In this document: piece by piece, positions 1 through 15,989 of the stretch
Numbering within the stretch: the stretch's first letter is position 1
Layout: every line of letters begins with the position of its first letter
Assembly (NCBI GenBank): GCA_007449985.2
Contig: VIIQ02000033.1
Coordinates: 1-64,000 of the forward strand
Direction: 5' to 3'
DNA: 64,000 nucleotides
Origin: Desmodesmus armatus
Taxonomy: Eukaryota; Chlorophyta; Chlorophyceae; Sphaeropleales; Scenedesmaceae
Notes under the pieces: model-generated
Told to the model about the DNA's origin: nothing
The model's input: only the letters and a program-made list of their open reading frames with translations
Database searches by the model: none
Made by a program: the position numbers and the translations under genes

Positions 1-301
1 AAAGAATACAATGCGGACACCCCTTCTGTGTTATAATGTCACAGGATACTTCCCTAGCCATAGGAGGATCCCCTATTGCAGTGGCAGTGCGTCTTGCATG
101 TAAGGTACATCCCTGACAGTCTTGCAGCAGGATCGACGGCGATGCAGACACTGTTCCTGAGCATTTTGAGACATGAATGCACAAGTACTGTGACCGGCAT
201 CGGTGGACACCTGCTGCAGTGCTTTCCAGAGGAGGACCAGCCTTGATTGAGCCAGAGAGTTGCAGCTGCACATGTGGGACTCCCGTGATTGTGAGTGGGG
301 T

Positions 302-342
302 GGGGTGTGGCCCCAAGGGTGACACCCTTGGGCCACACCCCT
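302..342. repeat. near-perfect inverted repeat (hairpin)
   Basis: Two arms of about 19 bases, reading ggggtgtggccccaagggt and its complement with one missing base, flank a gac loop. The structure could form a strong hairpin or cruciform. No gene is visible on either side, so its role is unknown. It is followed at 361-378 by an uninterrupted poly-G run. Confidence 0.7.
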
Positions 343-599
343 CCTCTGCTAGGGGGCGAGGCGGGGGGGGGGGGGGGGCTGCATTGATCATTTGCTATAA
401 CTTGCGGCCGAAGAGGGGTGGTTGAACGATTCAGTGTTGCCTGTTGCTGCTGCTAGCTTTTGAATTACCCTCCCCCCCCCCTTGCTCTACCAGACATGAC
501 GATGACTAGATTGCTGTTGCTGTTACTGTTACATTAGATAGATTGCAATGGGGCACAAGCGCTTCAGCATGGCCTGCAGTGTTCGCTTGCCATCTGAAC

Positions 600-1660
600 A
601 AAAGTGAAGTGCATCCTCCACAGTCCTGCAGCACCCGTTGGCGGGCTGCTCACCACGCAATTGGCCGCTATGCATGGATGGCTTATTGTGGGGCAAGGCG
701 GCCGGCCTATGGCTCCTGCAGAGCTGCAGTGGGATGGGCCAGTGCTGGGAAGGGTGTGCCACATGGCAGCTAGTTGTGTGAGTGAGTCACGGCAGCACCG
801 CCTGTCATTTGAGGGGGGGGGGGCATTTGTGTGTGTGGGGGGGGGGGGGGGGGAGGGGGGGCTGTTTGTTTTGCATGTCTCCGGCAGAGTTGTTGTTTAC
901 TCTACAGACAGTGGCATAGCAGACCTCGGAAGAATGCAGCAGTGCTGTACACTGGACGTGACATTATATTGGTGCCGGGTTGTATGTTGGGCGTCACTTG
1001 CATTGTGCCGTGCTCAAACCAATGTGGGGTGCATAATTGAAGCCCTGCAGCAGGCGTGCTTTTGTTTTGACATTGCAGTTGGGCATCTCAGTATGGATGT
1101 TCGATTGTCGTGCACAAGACAGGGTCGCCCTGCTCTTGCAGAGCTTTCAAGGGATGCACTGGAGTTGGGTTGGGGCATGACAGTGAAGAACACCAGCAGT
1201 CAAAGGCAAGGTTAGGCCACCTTTATCACGTTCTCCTTGTCCCTGTTGTTTGACTGGTGGCAAGGATAAGGTGATAAGGTTGGCATTGCCTCCAATGTGA
1301 CATGCATGCAGTTTTGCATGCAGCCTTACATGTAGATGATCTTGTATGCTCAACACAGTGAGGGTTACGGAGCATCCTGAAGTCACCCCCAACTTGGGCG
1401 CTGATCGGATTGGCATACCTGTGGGAACCCAAGCACATTTGTGAAACAGGGTCTTATGAGACGAGTGCCCATGTTGCCAGCTATATCTGACTTGTTGTGT
1501 ATCCCTTACAGTCCTGCAGCATGCATTGGGACCCTGTTCAGCTCACGCTGTTGGCCGCTATGCATGGATGGCTTATCGTGGTGCAAGGCGGTTGGGTCTA
1601 TGACTCCTAAAGAGCTGCAAGGGGATGGGCCAGCACTGGGGATCGCGTGGCAACACAGCG
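600..1660. repeat. diverged direct repeat pair in gene-free DNA
   Basis: The segment at about 612-760 recurs at about 1505-1650. Both copies hold a shared core around tatgcatggatggcttat, a gcaaggcgg stretch and a gagctgcag-ggatgggccag stretch. Shorter copies of the last stretch reappear near 2690 and 5596-5632. The copies differ by many substitutions and small indels and carry no common open frame, so I read them as old non-coding repeats rather than exons. Confidence 0.55.
870..1460. repeat. long diverged direct repeat, copy 1
   Basis: This ~590 bp stretch is similar along its whole length to about 3175-3760. Shared landmarks in the same order are tgcatgtctcc-gcag, a gcagcagtgctgtac block, cttgcattgtgcc, gcctgcagcaggcg-like text, aagggatgcactgga-like text, and a ttta-t-acgttctccttgtcc block followed by a gacaaggtgaaggtgat-like stretch. 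No frame is conserved between copies. It may be a decayed mobile element or satellite-like unit; neither terminal repeats nor a protein signature is visible. Confidence 0.6.
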
Positions 1661-1984
1661 GCTGGGCATTTCAGCATGTTATGGCAGCACTCCTCTCTTC
1701 AAGAAAAAAAAGCGGCTTTGGGGGGTGGCATACAAGGCGGTTTATGCCATGGATCAGTTGTAGTCCATTGCAAATGCAGTGAGTGGATATTTAGGGGGCG
1801 GCAGTCCCAGCATCACCAGGGGCCCCCTTCCACCCACGCCCTTGATTATGTGTTTATGTTTGTGGGGCCTCCTCACTGAGCAGGGCTTGATCAGCCGGGC
1901 CGTGGGTTTTGGGAGGCAGGGTGGCAAGTTGTAAGGTAGGGTTGGAGACCAAGTGTATCAGAAGGCATCTTCCTTTTTCTCACC

Positions 1985-2230
1985 TCCCCCCTCCCAGCAA
2001 TCACAATCAGGCATGGCATGGGTCATGGATGATTACTAGCGGTGCATGGCTTTGTGAACTTCCTTATCGCCCATGGCAGTCTGCTGCATTGCTGCAGCTC
2101 ATCTGGGCCCTGCAGAATGTCTGCAAGGATGACACCATGTTGTTCAGTCAGGTCAATTCGGCAGGCTCTCTGATGGCTGCAACATTGCTGAACACTGCCA
2201 AAGGCCGGACGCACGCAACATAGCCCCAGG
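1985..2230. repeat. diverged direct repeat, partner at 3838-4095
   Basis: Alignable with 3838-4095 through ggcatggc, a catggcag/catggcgg core, tctgcaaggatgac, atgttgttc-gtcagg and a long near-identical end covering ggctctctgatggctgcaac. Both copies carry stop codons in all frames on at least one side, so no gene is called. Confidence 0.6.
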
Positions 2231-3174
2231 GTTGAGAGGGCTTAGCTCAAATGCTGCTAGCAGCCATGCCTCAGCCACTAAATAAGTCATGCAAGCGGAC
2301 ATTTATGCAACCAGCTCAGGCCTTTTGCCAGCAGGGTTCCATCCGATGCCATCCGATGATGAGGCTAGCACATCAGCAGTCTCACTGCTGCGGCTGCTGC
2401 TGCTGCTGCTGCTGCTGCTGGAAGTGGTGGTGGCTTGCAACAGCCACTACCCATGATGCTGCTGTCGCGTTGGCTAGAGCCACAGGCAACATGCCGCTGG
2501 GTACACCCAGGTACGTACCCAGGATACCGGTGCTGCATTACATGCATGACCTGCCGTCGTCCCTTCGAGCCCAAAGTGAGGCCATCCTTAGCACTCATGC
2601 TGAAGGCTCAAGAACAGTCCTGGTCAATCGTAATTGGGCATCTGGTTCGAGATCTCCTACTGTGGTTGCGGGGGTGCCCTTGTCCTTCTGCAGAGCTTCA
2701 AGGGGTGGGCCTGCACTCTGTGGTTGGCCAAAGTGTGCTAGTCCCAAGAGTGGGCCGTGGCATTATCTGTTTGACAACTTGGCCCCCGGGGGCTGTCATC
2801 CCAAGTTTGCCAACTATGGGGGGGGTGCGCAACCAACCAACCAAACAGGAAGCATGTATCCAAACAGGAAGCATGTATAAATTTTGCAGAACTGCAAAGG
2901 ATGCTCCTGCACTAGCTCAGCCTACTTGAAGTAGTATGTCCCAGTCTTGTAAGTGGGGCGCGACTGTGTCGAGGGTGTGTGTGGGGGGGGGGGTGGGGGG
3001 GGGGGGCAAGCCGAGCCACTCCAGGACTTGAGTGGGTTGGTGCTCGACACACGCCAGTCTCACTGACCAAGACACATCGTATACTTTCAACATCTGCAAG
3101 GCAGCAGGTCATGGCTTGCATGAGGGTGCACAGCCTTCAAGGCCTTCAAGGGGAAGTCCCCCCCCCCCATTTGT

Positions 3175-3760
3175 GCATGTCTCCCGCAGTGGAGTTGTAG
3201 ACTTCAGAGACAGTGATATGGCCGATCTCGGCAGGATTGCAGCAGTGCTGTACTCTGGCCATGACAGTAACTGGGTGTTGGGCTGTATGTTGAGCGTTAC
3301 TTGCATTGTGCCATGATCAAAGCATTGTGAGGTGCATACCTGAAAGTCCTGCAGCAGGCGGGTATTTTCCCCTGACAATGCAGTTGGCATCTCGTCGTGG
3401 ATGTTCAGTTGTTGTGCACAGGTGGAGAGATGAACCGCTGATGCTGCAGAGCTTCCGAGGGATGCACTGGAAGTGGGGTTGAGCATGGCAGTGCAGTACT
3501 CTAGCAGCCAGAGGTAAGGCAAGGCAAGGCCAACTTTATTACGTTCTCCTTGTCCCCTTGCTCACAGACTGGCGACAAGGTGAAGGTGATATGGTTGGTC
3601 TCGCCTTCATTGTGACATTTAGCCGTGGATGCAGATGACCTTCTATGCTCAGGCACAGTGAAGGTTATGAAGCACACTGGATCCGATCCCTGGTATCACT
3701 GCACAGGTTGGCACACCTGTGGGGACTCTAGCACAAATGTGACACATGGCATTATGAGGT
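3175..3760. repeat. long diverged direct repeat, copy 2
   Basis: Partner of the copy at about 870-1460, offset by roughly 2.3 kb. It is followed at about 3838-4095 by a second shared segment whose partner lies at about 1985-2230; that segment includes the identical stretch gctgcaacattgctgaacac. The order of the two segments is the same in both places, so the region looks like one ~2.3 kb unit duplicated in tandem and then degraded. Confidence 0.6.
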
Positions 3761-4449
3761 GGGTGGCTAAAGTGCCACATGATGTAAGGTGATTGAAACG
3801 TTTCGTATCATAAGGCCTCTTCCCCCCCCCCACCCCCGGGACAGACCACAACAGGAATGGCATGGCTTGTGGATCATCACTAGCCGCGGTATGCACACCT
3901 GGCTGTGCATACCTCCGTGTCGACCATGGCGGTCTTCCGCATTGCTGCAGCGCAGCAGAGAGCCTTTGGTAAAATATCTGCAAGGATGACGTCATGTTGT
4001 TCGGTCAGGAAGATTTCGCAGGCTCTCTGATGGCTGCAACATTGCTGAACACTGCCAAAGGCCGGATGCATGCAACATAGTCATGGGGGTCATCGTTCCC
4101 AAAGGCTGGGATGGCAAAGTGTCAGTAAGGTGATACAATGATTAGTATCAGCATGCCTCTTCCTCCCCCCCCCCTTCAAGCGACCACAACCAGCCAGAGT
4201 ATGGGCCGTGAAAGACTACCAATCGTGATACACAGGTACCCCATCAGCCTCGTCAACTCCCTGCACATGTTCAGACATGGCATGAACGATGTACTACACG
4301 GTTACTAGTAGTAACAGTGAGCCTATGAACTGTTTGAGAGGATGCAGTCCTGACACACTCCTTGCTGGGACAGGCACCATTGGCACATTCATGCAAGCCT
4401 TGTGGACCTGCTTGCTTGTGGTTTGTGAGGATTGTTCATCCTCACAAAC

Positions 4450-5060
4450 AGCGAGCTGGTGGAGCCCATGAGGACTGCATCCGTGCTGCACGCCGTCTGT
4501 GACACATGCAAAAACATGTGGTGCTGGTTACCTGCATGCCATGTGGCACACAAAGCACCATGCTACTCAACCACCTAATCGCCCTAAGCTAGTGCTGCCC
4601 ATGCATGTGTACGCCGTCACGCGTTTCATGCTTGCCTCAGCAGCGAAATTTTGCAGCCGGCAGATGCATGTGGTGCGCTCTTGAAGCTCTCCTGAATCCC
4701 CCAAGTGGTCGTTGTGTAGACCTTGTGAGTCTTCATGGACAATCATCTGGTGAACTCCAGGAGGACTGTACTACATGGGCCATGCTGCACACCGTCTGCG
4801 ACACGGAGAGATAGATGTGCTGGTTACCCGCATGCCACCCCATGGTACTCAAGCACCAAACACCCTAAGCTAAGCTGAGCTGCCCGTGAATGTCCGGCCA
4901 TCACGCGGCCTGCGCGCTCAGCAGTGAAAGCTTTGCAGCCGACATATGCATGTGGTGTGCCCCTGCAGATCTCCTGGTTCCCTCAAGGGACGTCTTTGGG
5001 ATGGTGCAAAGCCTTTTGGGACAATCACCTGTTAGACCCTAGGAGGACTGCAGCAGCAAC
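4450..5060. repeat. ~300 bp tandem repeat, about two diverged units
   Basis: The motif gaggactg followed by gctgcac-ccgtctg-gacac occurs at about 4470 and 4762, and gaggactg recurs near 5044. Within each unit the same landmarks follow in order: ggttacc-gcatgcca, a caagcacca-like piece, gccctaagct-like text, cgtcacgcg, and gcatgtggtg. Unit length is about 290-300 bp. No protein frame is shared. Confidence 0.55.
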
Positions 5061-5879
5061 GTACTGCCAACAGCGGTTTGCTTGTGAAAGCGGATGTTTG
5101 TTGATTGCCAACACTGATATCAAACATAGCTGGCCAAGAGAGACAGAGAGAGGGAGAGATGAGGCTGAATTGCCACATCGTCTGGCTGAGAATCAGCGTA
5201 AGTTGAGGACTGTGTGTGGCCATTGGTGGTCGCCATGTTTGCACCGCAACCTCAGGTGCCTTTGCACCCCAGGCATGCAGCGAGCTGTTTCAGCTTCTGT
5301 CTTTTACGAGTAGACTTACCGAGTGCAAGCCAACGATGGTCAATCGCCACACAATGGTATGATGTACTGTACAATTTGCAGTGATGCTAGCATCCAGGAG
5401 CATGCTCCCGAATGGGTCACATATGCAGGACATGTAGTGCCATTTTGTGGGCCTCACCAGGATGATTTTCATTTGTGGCAGGTGCATGCCAGGCAGTCTT
5501 GCAGCAGATCTGGCACACTTCCTGTGTTCGTCACGATGTTCAAACGGCTTGAACATCCAGGGCGTGGATGCACAATCAATGTTGCAGGGTGTGGGCCTGG
5601 ATCTGCTGCAAGGTGTCAAGGAATGGGCCAGCACTCAGGAGGTTTGTCTGCACTGTTTTGCGTGTGTGTGTGGGGGGGGGGGGGTCGGCAGGGTTTCTGT
5701 TGCGTACGGGAAAGTAGGGGGTGGTACCAATCATGAAACGAACGGCGAACTTTGCTGAGCTCTCCTGCAAAGGGGGGGGATTGCCTGGGAGACTTACTGG
5801 GAGACAAGGAGGGGTGGGTACCCTTAGGGGGGATGCCCAGGGGGAAGGGGGGGGAGAGGGAGATGATGTCTGTGACTTG

Positions 5880-6605
5880 CGCCTTGCCGCCCCGCCGCCC
5901 CACCATCCCTGCCGCCGCCGTCCCGCCGCCCCCTGGCTGCCGTCCCGCCGCCGCCTCGCCGCCACCCTGCTGCCCCCCCCCCCCCACCTGGCCGCCCCGC
6001 CGCCGCCCTGCCGCCACGCTGCCGTCCCGCCGCCACCCCGCCGCCACCCCGCCGCCCCTGCTGGCCCGCTGCCGCCCTGCCGCCCTGCCGTCCCCCCCCC
6101 CCGGGCTGCCGCCTGTGGCGGTACTGCCCCCTGCTGCCACCGCCGTCGCCCTGACCCCCCCCCCGGCCGCGCTGCCGCTGCCATGCCGCCCTGCCGCCCT
6201 GCCGCCCCTCTTGACACCGCTGCCGCGGCCCCAGCCGCCGCTCCTGCCGCCCTGCCGCCACTCCTGCCGCCCTGCCGCCACCCTGCCGCCCCTGTCGCCG
6301 CCCTGCCGCCCCGCCGCTGCCCTGCCGTTGCCCTGCCGTTGCCCTGCCTCCACCCTGCCGCCCCTCCGCCACCCTGCCGCCCCGCCGCTGCCCTGCCGTT
6401 GCCCTGCCGCCACCCTGCCGCCCCTCCGCCGCCCCGCTGCTGCCCTGCCGTTGCCCTGCCGCCGCCCTGCTGCCACCCTCCTGCTGCCCTGCCGCTACCC
6501 CCCTGCCGTCCCTGCCACCCCGCCGCCCTGCCTCTATCCCCCTGCCGCCCCTGCAACCCCGCAGCCCTGCCGCACCCCCCGCCACCGCCGCCCTGCCGCC
6601 ACACA
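5880..6605. repeat. GC-rich minisatellite built on CCGCC/CCCTG
   Basis: About 725 bp of almost pure gccgccctgccgcca-type repeats with only C, G and scattered T/A. All six frames stay open for hundreds of codons, giving low-complexity Pro/Ala/Leu or Gly/Arg/Gln strings. This is what a 3-base-biased satellite does and is not evidence for a gene. No splice-bounded exon or start context is visible. Confidence 0.85.
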
Positions 6606-7493
6606 GCCGCTGCCAGGGTGCAAGCCATGCAGTTGAGTTGGCTCCCACAGGTACGGCAGCATCTGTATCAATGGGATTGTGGATGGGATATCCTAAAGCT
6701 TTGTTCAGACAAGCAAGCATGTTGCACCTGATCCCTGCAGGTCAAACTTGATCCATGATGAGGAAGGAGGTGATCAAGACATTTGCACCACACAAACACT
6801 CAACAGACTGGTACATGTACTAAGGCTGTGATGTTGATTCAAATTCACGTGCTTGGCAAGAATTGTGTGCAAGTCTGCACGCATGTGGCACCTTTGGTGC
6901 AGCACCTACTGTCTACATTTTCAAAATCATCAGGAAATGCCGTACCTGCATCCTAATAACCCAACCTTGCACCTTGTGCTGCTGTCTGCAGCTTGAGTGA
7001 GCTCCGAGCAAGACTATGATGTCTGCAACCAAGGAGCAAGTGTCAAGCAATTTGCCAAGCCAACCCTGAAGTCTGGCTGTCAGCTGCTGTTGGCAGCAGC
7101 CTGCTGTTGTATGAGACTGGAAGAACGGTTGTGAAGGGTCAAAGGCTGGTTGACTTGTGATCGGCTGGCACAGCCTAGGCCAGACTGGCAGCAGCAGCCT
7201 GACAGCGCGCTACCCAAGTACGTTATCAGTGTGTGATTGTGGTATCACCCACCGTGGCGGAGCTTGGCTATTTGGGGGGGGGGGGTCTCGGCTTGATGAT
7301 ACTCTTGCCAAACAATGCCAGCCCCCAGCATGATTGCAAGTGTAAGGTGTAGGCCAGCATAAGGCTGTGCAGGGGTTTCAAGGAGTGTAATTTCAAGTGG
7401 ATTTTTGATCATGTCAAGAGGCTGGGGGCCTGCAGTGCTGTTCAAGCCGTCAATGAGTCACCTGAGGCTCAGCCAGCAAGGAACTGGCTGGAT

Positions 7494-7524
<31 letters not shown>

Positions 7525-8127
7525 GATTGCAGCCTTTACATGCCACTCATAGCACACACACCTGACCGTACTGCCTCGTCACACTGCAAGGAGGCTAGCC
7601 CAGAGCATGTCTCAGCTCAGCTGCAGTCAGTTCTGGCTCGGTCTGCCTGACTGTGCAACAATGTGTGATGACATGGATGTGACTCTGCAGCGGGTCAAGC
7701 CTGTTGCACAGCTTGTTCCGCCCCATACATGGCGTGCAGACAGCCATCACGTGCTTGATAGAACGTCAGCGACGCTGGTGACTTGCCCTGCAACGATGCA
7801 GGCATACAAAAAACCAGTTGATGCGACCTGCACCAAGCCGCTGCAGCAGTTGCCATGTTAACCACGCTTTGCCGTTGACATGTTGTGCATGCAAGTGTGC
7901 AGCATGCCAGCCACTGGCAGTGCAGAAGTGCAGAAGTCTGTACAAGGGGAGCAGCACATAAGGCGGCAATGCGCATGTATGTTGCAGCTTGATGAAAAGC
8001 ACATGACACCATCCAAGGGTCCCTGCCGAATGCCTAGCCGTCACCCCCCTCTCTTCCCTCGCCTCCGGCAACAGTGACAAACTTTGCTCAGCACGACGGC
8101 TGTGGGCCACAGCCTGTGGCGCATCAG
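6606..8127. other. gene-free stretch
   Basis: I see no supportable exon on either strand. The stretch contains a CAG tract at about 7493-7522 and short poly-G. It may contain the 3' UTR of the ubiquitin-like gene upstream of it on the minus strand; a TGTAA element in minus orientation lies at 7536-7540 but is about 770 bases past the stop, so its use is doubtful. Confidence 0.5.
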
Positions 8128-8250
8128 ACGGTCATCGCCACAGCTGCTGACTGCACGCATAGCCAGCCTGTCCCGCTCCCCTTAACTTCCCACACCACCT
8201 CTAGCAACTGCTCGACAGTACGTCCTTCGCCCACGTGCCCCTTGCTGCAG
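8128..8250 (-). pseudogene. decayed duplicate of the last ubiquitin-like exon
   Basis: On the minus strand this segment reads SKGHVGEGRTVEQLLEVVWE, matching SKVHVDEGCTIEQLLEAVWE in the last exon of the gene at 8307-9792. The match continues into the Gly-Trp-Leu end. The copy lies about 185 bp downstream of its source in the same orientation. The stretch that could act as a splice donor in the source (gaggtgagc) is changed to aaggggagc. It may be a non-functional tandem exon copy, or less likely an extra exon. Confidence 0.6.
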
Positions 8251-8306
8251 CTTATGAGGTGTGCATGACACAATCCCACAATTGCAGGCTCCGTCTCTGC
8301 CCAACA

Positions 8307-9792
8307 CTATGATTGCACAACTAGCCAGCCTTTCCCGCTCACCTCGACCTCCCACACTGCCTCCAGGAGCTGCTCAATAGTACAGCCCTCGTCCACATGC
8401 ACCTTGCTGCAGCAGCTGCCGTCCTGCCGCTTCACAACCACACTGCTGCTGCCCGGTGCGATGTGCGCGGCGCCTTCTGCCGCTGCGCTGCTGTCATTGC
8501 TGCATGCGTGCTGTGCTGAGCTGCTGCTGCTGGCATGGCTGTTTTCCTGCAGGGCTGCTGAGGGCGGGAAAGACGTGCAGGTCAGCTGACGCTCTGCAAG
8601 CAAATCCTGCACAGCAACATCACCCGGGAGTCTAGTCTGTCATCGACATGACTTTGTACTTAGTTCCTTGTCAGTAAAGTGGCCCGGCCTCAGTCAGGTG
8701 CTGTATGAGCAGCAGGGTTGTGCATAGGTGCATAGCTGCTCCTACTGCTGCCAGGCAAAGTGCTGACATGGTGCTTGTCGACACCATTGTGCCCAACATG
8801 CTGTGAGCCCTGTGAATGCCTACGGTACATGCTTGCCGCTGCTGCCCCCCTTGCTTGTGAAAGCACTACAGGCTGACATGCTGCACGACAGCCTCACCTG
8901 TATGTTTGCTAGTGTGCTGCTGGCCTCCACTACCTCTGGGAACATGCGCAGCTTGGCTGTCCCTGGATGGGCGCAGAGGTAGACAGTGACGGGCTGTGAG
9001 AGCTGCGGCTGCATGTACACCACCACCTGCAGCACGTCACAGCACAGCAGCAGAAACACCAGCACACACAGTGTATCAGCAGGTGTTGGTGCAACCTGCT
9101 GCTGGGTCAGCACAATCACAGATGCTGCTTGCTGCGCAAGCTGGGTGTCCGGCCGTTGAGTCATCATGTGTCAACCAGCAACCTCATGCCCAACAGGACT
9201 GTACTGGTGATGTGCCCTGCTGCTGTGATCCTGCATTGTTTTCGACATACCTCATGAGCCAGGGAGTAGCTGTGCAGCTGCAGCTCGTCTAGCAACAAGG
9301 CAGAGTCAGGCCCCAGGTGGCGCCCAGCAAACAGCAGCGCCTGGTTGACAACTGGAGTGCCTGCAACCCCATGGGGCAGCATTCAGCCAAGTCGTCAGGT
9401 GCTGGCAGCTGATATGAGTATGGCACATCAATGGTGCTCAATTTTGTACTCTGCAAAAGTGCGGTTCAGCTGGTACACTCGCTGTGTCTGCTGCACACTC
9501 GCTGTGTATGCTGTACTTGCTCATGCACCATGCAAACAGTGTCAGCTGAATCTGATGAAGCCTTGAAGGTGCTACTGGGAGTGTAATGAATGCATCAAGC
9601 ATACCTTCTCGCTCTGCTATGTACTCCTTGACATCCAGCACTGTTGTCTGCTCCAGCAGCATCTGTCAACAGTAGGATTGGACTTGTGTGAGCTGCTGCA
9701 TCGATGAAAAGCATCCAGTACGTGAATAAAATCTCTTCAGTGTTCACCATGGAGTGCGAGGAGCCTCCAGTGCAGTTGACTATGATCCGCAT
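8307..9792 (-). CDS. ubiquitin-like domain protein
   Basis: Five exons fit canonical splice sites and phase: 9748-9792, 9605-9662, 9251-9360, 8898-9026 and 8307-8606, about 213 residues. The first 35 residues align without gaps to the start of ubiquitin. MRIIVNCTGGSSHSM leads into TTVLDVKEYIAEREGTPV and then QALLFAGRHLGPDS, which matches the helix and the LIFAGKQLED strand of ubiquitin. A second stretch (PVTVYLCAHPGTAKLRMFPE, then a TLANIQDLLAERQL helix-like part) and a third (VVVKRQDGS... CTIEQLLEAVWE) look like further degenerate beta-grasp units, after a Ser/Ala-rich linker. There is no C-terminal Gly-Gly, so conjugation is unlikely; a scaffold or adaptor role is an inference. The Met at 9792 was chosen because it aligns with ubiquitin Met1. 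The 3' end is uncertain because a donor-like site exists at 8342. It is divergent to the JmjC gene. Confidence 0.7.
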
Positions 9793-10102
9793 GCTGATGC
9801 CACTGTGCTGTGTTGAGTGCGGTTGGGTGCTTCCTGCTGCTACGTTTTGAGGTGTGTGTATGTTCAAAGTCACACCGTGTGAGGCTCTCTCAGTGGTTGT
9901 ACACGTCGTTCTTGGTGTGTGACCAGCTGTCGAGGTCTTTGACTGATTAGTCACGATGTTGAAGCTGTTCCAGCGATAAGGCAAAGCAGCTGCAGCAGGA
10001 AGCTTAAGCAGGTTGAATGTTGCCTTCTGGGTTGGTGTGGCTTGCGTGACGGAGTCTTCCTAGGTTGTCCTTTGAGTTTGCAGACAGATCAGCTTTGGAC
10101 GA
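9793..10102. promoter_or_regulatory. divergent promoter interval
   Basis: About 310 bp separate the proposed start codons of the ubiquitin-like gene (minus) and the nucleotidyltransferase-JmjC gene (plus), so both promoters and 5' UTRs must lie here or overlap. No TATA box or repeated operator-like motif stands out. The call rests on gene arrangement only. Confidence 0.4.
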
Positions 10103-15393
<5,291 letters not shown>

Positions 15394-15989
15394 CGTGCTG
15401 TCGTTTGCTTGTGACCTCCTTACTTTGTCCTTATTCCTCCTTTTTATTGCTTGCTGCAAGAAGTTCTTGTTTTGTGATCGGCGCAACAACACCCAAGTTG
15501 CTGCAAGTTGGCTTGGTGGTGCATCAGTACTTGCTCAATGCATCCACCCTGAGGGTTCTTTGTGTAGTGATGTATGGGCAATGACACAGGGTAAATCTGC
15601 ACTCTGCGGGGCCTCCTGCTGATGTGGCCAGGCCGTGAGTTTGAATGCAACATGTTGCAACAGCGTCTGAACACCTGTCACAATCTTTCACTGGAAGTAC
15701 AGGCAGTACAGGGCGCAGCTGTCATGTGTTACCAGCCATACCGCAAATAGCACCCAACCAGGCTTCATTCAGGGCTCAAGCAGGCTCTTTACCCATCTAG
15801 GAAATATAATCACTACAACCAATCAGTCTGCACTGCACATTTGAGCTACGTGACAGTGCTATGACGCACTCAACAGGTGTGAAAGGGTCCACCCCATCAG
15901 CGTGCCCATTAACTCAACAACTGTCGGCTCCAACTTCTGATCGAACAATTCAGCACAGAGCAGGTCTCCCAACAGCACTCAAAAAGCAC
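15394..15989. other. convergent intergenic region
   Basis: About 600 bp separate the stop codons of the JmjC fusion gene (plus) and the giant polycystin gene (minus). Both 3' UTRs should lie here. I found no TGTAA element in the expected orientation for either gene and no additional exon. Confidence 0.5.

Noticed and set aside
604..1215. 203-codon plus-strand frame
   Set aside because: It spans poly-G runs and parts of two repeat families, and the frame is not kept in the other repeat copies.
2251..2880. 209-codon plus-strand frame with poly-Cys and Trp runs
   Set aside because: It is driven by a CTG tract in repeat DNA, with no domain, splice context or conservation between repeat copies.
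5576..6731. 300-350 codon open frames on both strands
   Set aside because: They arise from the CCGCC minisatellite, overlap in all frames and encode only Pro/Ala/Leu or Gly/Arg/Gln strings.
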